From Microbacterium marinilacus (GTDB taxonomy: Bacteria; Actinomycetota; Actinomycetes; Actinomycetales; Microbacteriaceae), in NCBI RefSeq assembly GCF_019753765.1, contig NZ_JAIJZW010000002.1:62001-126000 (forward strand): DNA of 64,000 nt, given 5' to 3'. Position 1 is the first letter of the stretch, and every line of letters starts with the position of its first letter. Positions 8,408 to 18,100 of this stretch are shown here, one piece after another. The translations under genes were made by a program, and so were the position numbers. The notes below the pieces were generated by a model. It was not told where the DNA came from. It did not search any database and was given only the letters and a program-made list of their open reading frames with translations.

Positions 8408-8422
8408 TGATAACCATTATCA
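8408..8422. promoter_or_regulatory. Zur-type operator 2
   Basis: TGATAACCATTATCA, 6-base arms TGATAA/TTATCA with a 3-base centre, flanked by AA/AT to give a 19-base near-palindrome. It starts 22 bases from the COG0523 gene start and ends 14 bases before the rpmJ ATG, so it could repress both directions. Confidence 0.85.
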
Positions 8423-8436
8423 ATAGGAGGTGGAAC

Positions 8437-8559
8437 ATGAAGGTGCGGGCATCCGTCAAGTCGTTGAAGAACCAGCCCGGTGCGCAGGTCGTGCGTCGCC
8501 GCGGCAGGGTCTACGTGATCAACAAGCTCAACCCACGATTCAAGGGTCGCCAGGGTTGA
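8437..8559 (+). CDS. rpmJ: 50S ribosomal protein L36, type B (zinc-independent)
   Basis: A 40-residue protein beginning [12 protein letters not shown] and ending NPRFKGRQG. It aligns with bacterial L36 (bL36) but has none of the Cys or His zinc ligands of the type A form, so it is the C-minus paralogue (YkgO/RpmJ2 type). Known biology: C-minus ribosomal proteins are induced by zinc starvation, replace the zinc-containing copy and free zinc. AGGAGG lies 6 bases upstream of the ATG, and Zur box 2 is directly before that. The short length hides it from ORF calls above 60 residues. No L28, L31, L33 or S14 paralogue accompanies it here. Confidence 0.95.
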   Translation: MKVRASVKSLKNQPGAQVVRRRGRVYVINKLNPRFKGRQG

Positions 8560-8642
8560 CATCTCGACGGGGCACGGCGCCCGGCGCCGCGCCCCGTCGT
8601 CGCGTATCGGCGATGGTGTCCGGCCCGCATGCCGTAGCCTAT

Positions 8643-8657
8643 TGAGAATGATTATCA
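8643..8657. promoter_or_regulatory. Zur-type operator 3
   Basis: TGAGAATGATTATCA, one mismatch from the TGATAA...TTATCA pattern, centred about 42 bases upstream of the GTG at 8692. It should control the flavoprotein/exporter pair that follows. Any start codon upstream of 8692 (a TTG at 8659) would overlap this operator, which favours 8692. Confidence 0.75.
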
Positions 8658-8691
8658 ATTGGCGCCGCCGGTGCCTGGAAAGCGACTCATC

Positions 8692-9810
8692 GTGACATCC
8701 TCCCCGCCCGTCCTCGACGCGCTCGTGATCGGTGCCGGTCCCGCCGGCATCGGGACCGCCCTCGCCCTCGCCGCCGTGGAAGATCTGACCTTCGGTGTCC
8801 TGGAGCGCGGCCAGATCGGCCAGACCTTCCTCGACTGGCCGGCGCAGCAGACCTTCCTCACGCCGTCCTTCACCGGCAACGGCTTCGGCGCGACTGACCT
8901 GAACGCGGTCCATCCCGAGACGTCGCCCGCGTTCAGCCTCGGCACCGATTACCTGACCGGCGGTCAGTACGCGAAGTACCTCCGTAGCGTCGTGAAGCAC
9001 TTCCGCGTGCCCGTGATGGACGACGCGGAGGTGGAGGCCGTGCAGCAGTGCGGCGACGAGTTCGAGGTCTTCTCCGCGCGTGGTCCCGTGCGCGCCCGAT
9101 CGCTGGTGTGGGCCGGCGGCGAGTTCTCGCATCCACTGACACCGCGCATCCCGGGTGCCGGCTTGACGACGCACTCCCGCGACGCGGAGGCATGGCGGGA
9201 GCACCGGGGCGAGGTCGTCGTGATCGGCGGCTACGAGTCGGGCATCGACATCGCCTGTCATCACGTCGCCGGCGGCGCGACGGTCACGGTCGTCGACGGG
9301 GAGCATCCCTGGGACGCGCAGACCGGGTCGGACCCCTCGTTCCGCCTCGCCCCGCGATCCCGGATGCGGCTGAACGCCGCGCTGTCCACCGGGCGCCTGC
9401 GTCTGGTCGACGCGCGCGCGGTCGGCGTCAAGCGCGATGGGGACGCCTATGTCGTCCGGCTCGGCGACGGCGAGGCGCTGCGGAGCGAAGAGGCGCCCAT
9501 CGCGGCGACCGGGTTCGGCTCGGGGCTCGGGCCGGTGGAGCACCTGTTCGACGCGCGGGGTGACGGCTGGCCGGAGCTGGACGAGGACGATCAGTCCACC
9601 CTCACGCCGGGGCTGTTCCTGTCCGGCCCGGCGGTGCGGCACGGCGGCCTGAAGTTCTGCTTCGTGTACAAGTTCCGACAGCGCTTCGCCCACATCGCCC
9701 GCGTCATCGGCGAGCGAGCGGGGAAGGACACCAGCGCCCTCGAGATGTGGCGGACGGCCGGGATGCTCACGGACGACCTGTCGTGCTGCGGGGTCGAGTG
9801 CGCGTGCTGA
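8692..9810 (+). CDS. FAD/NAD(P)-binding flavoprotein (monooxygenase-like)
   Basis: 372 residues from GTG 8692. The N-terminal FAD motif VIGAGPAGIGTALALA is at about residues 10-25, and a second dinucleotide motif VVIGGYESGIDIACH near residue 180 fits the two-Rossmann layout of flavin monooxygenases. SGPAVRHGGLKFCFVYKFRQRF is the C-terminal FAD contact. The last residues are unusual, LSCCGVECAC, a cluster of four Cys suited to metal or thiol chemistry. It directly follows Zur box 3 and overlaps the start of an Acr3-like exporter. Flavoproteins of this type also sit beside Acr3/ArsB genes (ArsO-like); the zinc-starvation link is inferred from the operator only. Confidence 0.8.
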   Translation: MTSSPPVLDALVIGAGPAGIGTALALAAVEDLTFGVLERGQIGQTFLDWPAQQTFLTPSFTGNGFGATDLNAVHPETSPAFSLGTDYLTGGQYAKYLRSVVKHFRVPVMDDAEVEAVQQCGDEFEVFSARGPVRARSLVWAGGEFSHPLTPRIPGAGLTTHSRDAEAWREHRGEVVVIGGYESGIDIACHHVAGGATVTVVDGEHPWDAQTGSDPSFRLAPRSRMRLNAALSTGRLRLVDARAVGVKRDGDAYVVRLGDGEALRSEEAPIAATGFGSGLGPVEHLFDARGDGWPELDEDDQSTLTPGLFLSGPAVRHGGLKFCFVYKFRQRFAHIARVIGERAGKDTSALEMWRTAGMLTDDLSCCGVECAC

Positions 9811-10799
9811 GCGCCTCGTCGCGGGCAGGGTTCATCACGGCCCTGTTCCTCGTCGCCATCCTGGTCGGAAGCCTGCTCGGCGTCTTCGCCCCGGCCGCGG
9901 CGGGCGTGGCGGGCGGGCTCACCGACCCGCTGATCCTGGTGCTCGTCGGGTGCCTGTTCTTCACGCTGCGTTTCGAGCGCGTCTCCGAGCTGCGGCGGGC
10001 GCCGCGCACGGTGCTGCTGGCGCTCGGGATGAACTTCCTGCTCGTGCCCGTCCTCGCCGTCGCCCTGACCGCGCTGCTGCCCGAGGAGGCGCTGCGCCTG
10101 GGCGTGCTGATCTACTGCCTGGCGCCGTGCACCGACTGGTTCCTGGGTTTCACGCGCCTCGCGGGCGGCGACACCGTCATCGGGGGAGCGCTGATCCCGG
10201 TGCAGATGGCGCTGCAGCTGACGCTGTACCCGGTGTGGCTCGCTGTCTTCTCCGGTTATCGCGTCGACGCCATGCTCGACACCGTAAGCCCGACGCTGCT
10301 GACCTGGTTCGTCGTGCCCGCCGCGGTCGGGCTGGGGGCGCGCCTGCTGCTGCGCCTGACCGCGCCGACCGCGTGGCGGAACCTTGCCGTTGCGGGGGGC
10401 GACAGGCTGGTGCCCTTCGTGATCGCCGCGGTCATCGTGGGGATCTTCGCCGGGAACGTCGAGACGATCCTCGCGGACCTCGCGGCCTTCGGCTGGGTGC
10501 TGCTCGTGGTGTTCCTGTTCTTCGTCGCGACGTTCCTCCTCGGGAACGCCATTGCGCGGCTGTGCCGCCTGCGACATGCCGAGCACGCGGTGCTCACGAT
10601 GACGACCTCGGCGCGCAACGCGCCGCTCATGCTGGCGGTCACCGCGGTCGCGCTGCCGGATCAGCCGCTCGTGCACGCCGCGATCGTCCTCGGCATGCTC
10701 ATCGAGTTCCCGCACCTCACCGTGCTCACCCACCTGCTGCGCCGCTCGGCGTCGAGGGTGCCGAGCCCGGGCGTTCGTCGGCTCGCCGAGCAGGAATGA
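9804..10799 (+). CDS. Acr3/bile acid:sodium symporter-family membrane transporter
   Basis: About 331 residues with nine or ten hydrophobic helices. The segment YCLAPCTDWFLGFTRLAGGD followed by GGALIPVQMALQLTLYPVW closely resembles the Acr3 arsenite-carrier region, and TTSARNAPLMLAV is typical of the second half of this fold. Start is uncertain: GTG 9804 lies within the end of the flavoprotein gene (7-base overlap), and GTG 9798 is an in-frame alternative 4 bases after GGGG. No ArsR or ArsC is adjacent. Under Zur box 3, a role other than arsenic resistance is possible, for instance export of a small organic metallophore or acid, but that is speculation. Confidence 0.75.
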   Translation: MLSASSRAGFITALFLVAILVGSLLGVFAPAAAGVAGGLTDPLILVLVGCLFFTLRFERVSELRRAPRTVLLALGMNFLLVPVLAVALTALLPEEALRLGVLIYCLAPCTDWFLGFTRLAGGDTVIGGALIPVQMALQLTLYPVWLAVFSGYRVDAMLDTVSPTLLTWFVVPAAVGLGARLLLRLTAPTAWRNLAVAGGDRLVPFVIAAVIVGIFAGNVETILADLAAFGWVLLVVFLFFVATFLLGNAIARLCRLRHAEHAVLTMTTSARNAPLMLAVTAVALPDQPLVHAAIVLGMLIEFPHLTVLTHLLRRSASRVPSPGVRRLAEQE

Positions 10800-10865
10800 G
10801 TCGTCATGTTGCACCCGCGCAGTTGACATGGCGAGAAGAAGCGGGCACGATAACCTTAACGTGGA

Positions 10866-10880
10866 TGATAATCAGTATCA
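10866..10880. promoter_or_regulatory. Zur-type operator 4
   Basis: TGATAATCAGTATCA, identical to the 15-mer at 29532. TTGACA (10823-10828) upstream is a plausible -35 element, placing the operator near the transcription start. It lies 20 bases before the ATG at 10900 and is the only Zur-type site before the 10900-25800 gene series, so it could govern the whole run if terminator read-through occurs. Confidence 0.8.
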
Positions 10881-10899
10881 ATAAAGGCTGAGGTGACGG

Positions 10900-11268
10900 A
10901 TGCGAGAGGTGAACGTCCATCGCTCCGCGCACCGCGGCCCCGTCCACGGCAGGCAGCCCTCCACCGGTACGGCCGAGCACCTGCACGGTCGCGGTCATCT
11001 CGGCTCCCACGGCCAGCCGCGGTGCGGATGCGGCGAGGACGTCCTCGACGGCGTCTCGCGCTTTGCCTCGGCGGACAGCTTCAGCGCGACGGCCTGGACG
11101 CCGTTCCGGCACCAGCACGCCGGCTACGTCCGCGCCCATTTCATCTACTCCGACCGAATGCTCCGCGCCGTCCGCCAGCCAGACGGTCCGTCGCTCCCGC
11201 CGCGTGAGCCGGGACCGTCGTCGCGGCTGCCGGGCGGTGTGCTCGCGGCCCACGCGACGCGCGTCTGA
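10900..11268 (+). CDS. Small His/Cys-rich protein of unknown function
   Basis: 122 residues, not recognised. About 88% of third codon positions are G or C, and the frame starts 20 bases after Zur box 4, which supports a real gene over the overlapping frames. The N-terminal third has many His (HRSAHRGPVHG, EHLHGRGHLGSH) and then CGCGED, a plausible metal ligand set. The middle is more ordinary (FSATAWTPFRHQHAGYVRAHFIYSDR) and the end is Pro/Arg rich. No signal peptide or membrane helix, so cytosolic. A zinc chaperone or sensor role is inference from composition and position. The start at ATG 10900 has GGTGACGG rather than a clear ribosome site upstream. Confidence 0.6.
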   Translation: MREVNVHRSAHRGPVHGRQPSTGTAEHLHGRGHLGSHGQPRCGCGEDVLDGVSRFASADSFSATAWTPFRHQHAGYVRAHFIYSDRMLRAVRQPDGPSLPPREPGPSSRLPGGVLAAHATRV

Positions 11269-11360
11269 CGGCGCGTGCGCGTGCCCGCCCTCGGAACCGG
11301 TAACGGCTCCGAGGAGCAGCAACAGCATCAGCACGGTCGAGATACACAGGAGAACCCCCA

Positions 11361-12020
11361 ATGACCGCAGCAGTCCAGGCGCCCGGGAGCGCCTTCCGCA
11401 GCACCAAGAAGAAGACCGTCGTCGGCTCCGCAATCGCGGGCATCGGCGTCCTCGCCCTCACGCTGGGCGCCCCGCTGGCCGCGCAGGCGGCGCTCTCGGG
11501 CGTCATCTCTGCGGGCGACCTCGACGTGATCGAGGTCGAGGCCGCCGAGACGAGCGCGAACGTGTGGGACGTCGAGCTCGTCGGCCACGACCACGAGACG
11601 GGCGAGGAGTTCGACCCGGCCGACGTCACCTACCAGGTGACGGCGGTCGACGGGGTCGGCTACATCGGCGAGGGCGAGGCGCTGTCGGCCGGCTTCTCGG
11701 CCGACAACGCCGACTTCCTCGCCGCGGTCGACGGCGGGGCGGTGACGTTCACGCTGGAGAGCGCCACGCGCTCGGGCACCCTGTCGGGCACCGGCCAGGT
11801 GCTGATCGACGACGGGGTGGCAATCGGGCTGGCCTTCGACGCCGATACGTACGCGCCCGGCAGCCAGAGCTTCGCGCTGGCCGACCACACCCACCCCGAC
11901 TGGCAGTTCAGCGGCACGGGCACGTACGAGCTCGTGTTCGAGGTCGACGCGGCCCCGGCCTCCGGCGTCACTATCAACGGTCTGCCCGACACCGTCACGG
12001 TGATCGTCGACGTGATCTGA
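11361..12020 (+). CDS. Small secreted anchor-M-like protein without membrane anchor
   Basis: 219 residues. A long N-region (about 20 residues with KKK) precedes a hydrophobic signal core and AAQA, with cleavage near residue 45. The rest is one compact, divergent anchor-M domain: SAGDLDVIEVE replaces the usual GHxD, but DHTHPDWQFSGTGTYELVFEV keeps the HxHxxW motif. The C-terminus ends VTVIVDVI with no TM, cell-wall motif or basic tail, so it is probably released or held by a partner. AGGAGAA precedes the ATG. It shares the transcription unit behind Zur box 4 and is closed by a strong hairpin. A soluble zinc-scavenging subunit is a reasonable guess. Confidence 0.75.
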   Translation: MTAAVQAPGSAFRSTKKKTVVGSAIAGIGVLALTLGAPLAAQAALSGVISAGDLDVIEVEAAETSANVWDVELVGHDHETGEEFDPADVTYQVTAVDGVGYIGEGEALSAGFSADNADFLAAVDGGAVTFTLESATRSGTLSGTGQVLIDDGVAIGLAFDADTYAPGSQSFALADHTHPDWQFSGTGTYELVFEVDAAPASGVTINGLPDTVTVIVDVI

Positions 12021-12030
12021 TCGCCCCCGC

Positions 12031-12077
12031 GCCCGTGCGGCGGCACAGCCCGGCACAGAGCCGGCCGCCGCACGGGC
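12031..12077 (+). terminator. Terminator between the small secreted protein and the giant surface-protein operon
   Basis: GCCCGTGCGGCGGC (12031-12044) and GCCGCCGCACGGGC (12064-12077) are perfect 14-base arms. A C/T-rich stretch follows. It implies that the 12142 gene has its own promoter or depends on partial read-through. Confidence 0.8.
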
Positions 12078-12141
12078 GTCCCCTCGCTTGCGTTTCCCCT
12101 CTTTCTCCTCCCCGACCCCGCAGCCCTAGAGAGCCCGTCTC

Positions 12142-15100
12142 GTGCGTCTTACCCGCCCCGTCCTGCCCGCCTCGACCGCCGCGCTGGCGATCGCGTCCCT
12201 CCTGTTCGCCGTGCTCACGGCGCCGACGCCCGCCGTCGCGGCGACGTCGTCAGAGCCTGAGCCGGCCCCCGCCAGCCGCGAGAAGACCGTCGTCGCGCTC
12301 GACGCCGGCGAGGCCGTCGTCGCCGGCGTCACGGGTGAGGGCGCGCTGGCGCTGGCCATCCGCGACGCGGGCGACACCCTCCTCGACCCCGCCGAGACCG
12401 TGCTCGCCGTGCCCGGTACCGAACCGGTCGAGGCGAGCGTGGGCGCCGACATCGCCCTCCCCGAGGGGTACACGGCCACGGGGCCGCTCGCGCTCACCCT
12501 CACCGACGCCCTCGGCCCCGACGGCACCTCCCTGCAGGTGCGCGACGGCGACGCCACGCTCATCGACACCGCCGGCACGTCGTCCACCGATCTCGCGGTC
12601 GAGGCCGGCGAGGCACGGGCGCTGCAGTGGCGGTTCGGAGCCCCGGGACGCCACGCCCTCACCTTCGAGGCGACGCTCACCGTGACCGATGACGCCGGCA
12701 CCGAGACCACGCTGCGCAGCGACCCCGTGGAATACGACGTCGCCGTCGGCGAGATCGCCGCGACGCCGGCGCAGGCGACGCTCGACGTGCCCGCGCAGGC
12801 CGACAGCGGAACCGCCGTGCCCCTCACCGCACACGTCGAGCCGGCGACGGCCGAGGGCACCGTCGAGTTCTCCATCGACGACACCCTCGTCGGCACGGCC
12901 ACTGTCGCCGACGGCACCGCCGCGGTGGACGCGACGGAGCTGTCCGACGGGACGCACACCGTGACGGCACGGTTCGTGCCCACCTGGTCCACCGACTACG
13001 CCGAGGCGACCGCCGAGCCCGCGCAGGTCGCCGTCGGGGCGGCACCGCCCGCCGAACCCGAGGCGGGCGACGCGGAGACCCCCGCCGACCCCTCGGAATC
13101 ACAGGACGACGGCACGGCCGCGGAAGGCACGGACGAGGAAGGCACGGTCGCGGACGACGGGGCGCCGGAGGACACGGCCGCTCCCGAGGAAGATGCCGCG
13201 CCCGACGCAGATGCCGCGCCCGAGGAGACCGCCGCGCCGGAGGAGACCGCGACGCCCGACGCGGAGGCGCCTCCCGCGGCCCGCGTGGCGCCGCGCATGG
13301 AGGCGGACGCCGCGCCGCGCGAGACGACCGACGCGGTTGCTGAGGTGTCGGTGGTGTCGTCGGGTGAGGTGCGGTTCGCGGATCGTCTGGCGGAGGGGCG
13401 GTTGGAGCTGGGGTTGCGGGATGTGACGGATCCGGAAGCGACGGAGTGGTTGGATCCGTCGGCGACGGTGCTGCATCTGCCGCAGCAGGACTCGGCGTGG
13501 GGCGGGCAGGGCAAGCGTGGTGTCGCTCTGCGGAGCTGGCAGGCGATCTCGGACGGGTCCCAGCCGTTGTGGACGACCACGACGAGCGATGCGCTGGCGT
13601 ATCCGGGCAATGAGCTGATCGTCGATGTCGACGCGGGGTTGATCCCGTCGGACGCGGTGGCCGCGCAGCCGCGGTTCAGCTTCGGCGGGCTGGAGACGGA
13701 CGCAGACGGGTATGCCGTGCTGTTCCAGGGGGACTTGTCGCCGAAGCGGTTCTGGGACAGCCGTGACGGGCTCGCCGATCCGGTCGTGGCCGCGACGTCG
13801 GAGGACGGCGAGGGGGTCAGCTCGACCGCGTCGGGGATGAGCCAGCTGACGTTCACGGCGGAGGGCGTGTATCACCTCACGGTCACGACCTCGGCGGCCG
13901 CGGCGGACGGGGCGGCGTTGACCGACACGGCGGTGTACACGATCGTCGTCGGCGACGACGTCGACCCCGCCACCGTCACCCCCGCCCCCCAACCCGACGA
14001 CGGGTCGGGCGGCGGCGGCGACGACCTCGTCCGCGACGACGGGGTGACGATCTTCGACGCCGGCGACGTCCGCATCGCCCCCGTCGCCGCCGACGACGGC
14101 CTCAGCCTGCGCGTCGCCGACCACACCGGGCTCGAGACGGAGCTGCTCGACGCGCATCAGACGGTGTTCTACCTGCCGAACCAGGACGACGCCTGGCCGG
14201 GCGAGGCGTTCGACTCGGCGAACCAGCAGGCGATCTGGAACCAGGTGGTCCCACGCGGGGTGCGGCCATGGCGGACCTCCGGGTACCTCGGGCAGTCGTC
14301 GGCCTACTACGAGAACGACCTGCAGCTCAGCCTGGACGGCAGCCTCGCCGTGGCCGGCACAGAGTTCAGCAGGCTGTCCCTCCAGTCCGCCGAGGGTCCC
14401 GGAGACTTCACCAGCTACAAGGTCCTCGCCAACAACACCCCGCCGAACGATGCGCTCATCTGGGATTCCCGCACGTCCACAAGAGGGACGACCGTGGGTC
14501 TGACCTCTGTAGGTGGCTATCAGAAGGCCTCGGGGTGGGCGTTCACTGAGGCGGGCGTGTACTGCGTGACGCTGCGGGCGGCCCTCGGCGACGAGCTGGC
14601 CGCGGCCACGTTCACGGTCGTCGCGGGAACGGACGTCGACCCGCGACAGGTCGACGTCTGCGCGCAGCAGGAGGCGGCGCTGCCCGACGACCACGACGAC
14701 GGCGACGGCGACGGTGAGCTGGACCCGACCGTCACGTACCTGGACATCGGCCACACCGATCTTGCGGTCGACGTCGTGGACGGCGAGGCCGCGATCGGGG
14801 TCGATTACCAGGAGTTCTACGACCTCGACGACACGATCTGGGTGGGACAGCGGTCGACCAACGAGTTCGTCGTGCCGACCGTGACCGCCAACCGCGACTA
14901 CACGTTCATCGGCGAGCCGGGAACGCCGTACTGGGGCTTCGTAGAGTCTCCCACTTCAGGGGTATCCCTCTGGCCCGGTCTGTCGCTCCAGGGCATCCAG
15001 AAGGGGGACATCCTCGACATCAGCCGCGGATCGGTCGAGCTGCTCGGGGTGTCCGGGCCGGGCGAAGTGGTGATCTTCGGCGACCAGGCGGCGGCCACGG

Positions 15101-18100
15101 GCTCCGGCAACAACACGGGGGGCCATCAGGCGAGCTACATCTACTGGAGCAGCACGCAGGGCTACCCGCAGTCACGCTCGTTCGAGCGGGGCAACCACTC
15201 GCACATGAACTGGGCGTTCACGCAGCCCGGCGTGTACTGCCTGAACTGGCAGGCCACGCTGCGCCTGCCGGACGGCCGCGACAGCACGGCCGCCGAGCAG
15301 CTGACCGTCGTCGTCGGCGACGAGGTGGACCTCTCGCAGGTGCAGCCGTGCGGCCGCGACGAGGAAACTCCCGCGCCCGTCGGCACGGTCCAGATGCCCG
15401 CGACGCTGGAGGACGCCCCGGCGGTGCTCGACAGCGGTCAGGCGCTCATCAGCCCCTATCTGGACGACAGCGGCGAGCTGCAGGTGTTCGCGCGCGTGCA
15501 GGACTCTCCCGTCTCGCCGCTCGTGGACCGCGACGTCGAGTCGGTGATCTTCTCGGGCGCCCGGTCGCTGAGCGGGGGCGGGAGCTTCGGAGATCTCGCC
15601 GGCGCAGGATGGTGGATCGGCCATGACTCGTACGGGCCGGCGCCCGACATCTCGTGGGACACCACCTGGTTCGAGCCGGGCGAGATCGACGGATCCCCCA
15701 CGCTCTCCCTCGGGGAGGTCACCGGCCCCGGTGACGTGACGGTGAGCCGTGAGGAATGGTTCGGCACGAACTACATTCCCGACGAAGACGCGGTCGCGTT
15801 CCGCACGACCGCGGGCGGCCCGACGGAGACGTCGCTCTGGGACGGCTGGCGCGAGCGGCACATCATCCACTCGTTCACCGACCCCGGCGTGTACTGCGTG
15901 CCCCTGACCTGGGAGGTGACGCTGGCAGACGGCGGCACCTCCACCGTGTCGAAGACGCTGACTTTCGTCGCCGGCAGCGCCAACCCCTCGTCGGCCGACT
16001 ACGTCGACCGCTCCGAGGTCACGCCCTGCGCCGACGGCGGCGAGGCGACCGAGCCCGAGCCCGGCGGAGAGGAGCCCGGCGAGGAGGAGCCCGGGGGCGA
16101 GGACCCGAACGAGGACGTGCCGGACTCGGACGCGACCGTGCTCGACGTCGGGCACGTCGACGTGGCCAGCACGGTGAAGGGGGGCAAGCTCCGCACCACC
16201 ATCAAGGACGACACCAGCGGCGACGGCGTCGTGTACCGCGAGCCGGAGGACGTGGTGTTCCACGTCACGGATCTGGCGGAGTCGACCGTGCCGGCGTCGG
16301 ACGACGGCGAGTTCGGCTTCCTCGGCCGGGCGGGCGATCCGTTCTGGCTGCTGCCCGCCACCCAGAACTCGCTGCTGCTGTGGCCGGGGTGGTCGACCGA
16401 GCTGATCGAGCGCGGCGTGGTGCCGGACGGCGTCGACTGGACCCTCACCGACATGGAGGGCCCGGGCGAGTTCGCGCTGTACGAGTCGGGCGACTTCGGC
16501 ACGCCCGTCGTGCGCTGGAACACCCGTGACGGCATCACCTCGCGCGACTCGTTCACCATCGACGAGGCCTCGCACGTGCACGGCAACTGGGCGTTCTCGG
16601 CCGAGGGCACGTACTGCCTCGCCTTCGATCGGTCGGCCAGTGTCAACGGCGGCAAGCGCCAGACCATCTCGAACGTTCTCGCCATCGCCGTCGGCGACGT
16701 GAACCCGCAGAAGGTCGACCCCGCGAAGTGCTTCGCCGACCCGGGCGATGAGCCGGACGACCCGGACACCACGCCGACCGACCCCGGCGACCTGGACGAC
16801 GGCAACACCGGCGGCGTGCAGGTGCTCGGCGGCGAGAACGGCTTCTACGCCGGCCAGCTGGTCACCGTGCAGGTGGGCAAGGACCGCGCCGGCCAGTGGG
16901 TGTCGGTGTGGCTCGACGACGTCAACTGGCTGGGCTGGGCGCGCGTGGGCTCGTCCGGTGCGATCCAGGTGCGCCTGCCTGCCACGGCGGCCGTCGGCTC
17001 CCACACCCTCGTGGTCGAGGACTCCGACGGCAAGCTGATCGGGTGGGACGCGCTGACCATCATCGCCGCTCCCAGCGGGGGAGGCAGTGGGAGCGGGGGC
17101 GGAGGAGGAGGTGCCGGCTCCGGGGGCGGCGACGATGCTCCGGTCGACCCGGAAGCCGTCTGGGACGTCGCGAACGGCACCCGCAACGAGGCCGGCGCGA
17201 CCGTGCTGAACAACGGGCATGTCGACATCGCCTCGCTACTGGAGGGCAGCGCGCTGCAGACGAAGGTGAAGGACACCACCGCGTCGTCGAAGCCGGCGTG
17301 GCGGGACCCCGCAGAGACGATCCTGCAGCTGCTGCCCAGCGCCCGGACGACGGTGCCGAAGGGTGACCAGTGGTCGTTCCTCGGCTCCGCGGGAACGTCC
17401 TTCTATCAGGTCTCGCAGCGCCAGCAGACGGGCCTGCTGTGGCCCGGATGGTCGACCGAGACCATCGCCAGGACGGCGACCAAGGCCGGCGTCGACTGGA
17501 CGCTGACCGAGATCTCCGGCCCCGGCGAGTTCTCCCTCTACCAGACCGACGCCTTCGGGCGCCCGCAGGTGCTGTTCAACACCCGCGACGGCGTCACCGG
17601 AGCCGACTCGTTCGAGATCCCCAAGCTCACGCACGCCCACGGGTCCTGGGCGTTCAGCGCACAGGGCAACTACTGCCTGGGCTTCGAGCGCAAGACCACC
17701 CTGGCCTCCGGAAAGACCGTGTCCGACGAGTTCGTGCTCGCCGTCGCCGTAGGCAAGGCCGACGTGATGCGCGTCGACCCCGACCAGTGCTTCCAGGCGC
17801 CGGCCGGCCAGCCCGATCGCAAGGACACCACGCCGATCGCCGCCGAGGACCTGCCCGACGACGGCGGCGGCAGCGTGCGCATCCTGAACGGACAGGACGG
17901 GTTCCTGGCGGGGCAGCTGATCAGCGTGCAGCTGGACGCCGACCACGCCGACGCGTGGGTCTCACCCTGGCTGTACTCCGACCCGACGTGGCTCGGATGG
18001 GCCCACGCCGACGAGGACGCCATCTTCCAGGTGCGCATCCCCGCCGACGCGACGCCCGGCACCCACCGGCTGGTCGTCGAGGACGACCAGGGCGAGCTGA

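Noticed and set aside
8659..8691. Earlier TTG start for the flavoprotein
   Set aside because: It would begin directly at the edge of the Zur dyad and adds no recognisable part of the fold; GTG 8692 fits the FAD motif spacing.
10804..11433. Minus-strand frame over the 122-residue gene
   Set aside because: Composition is Arg/Val-rich and it would run across Zur box 4; third-position bias favours the plus-strand frame.
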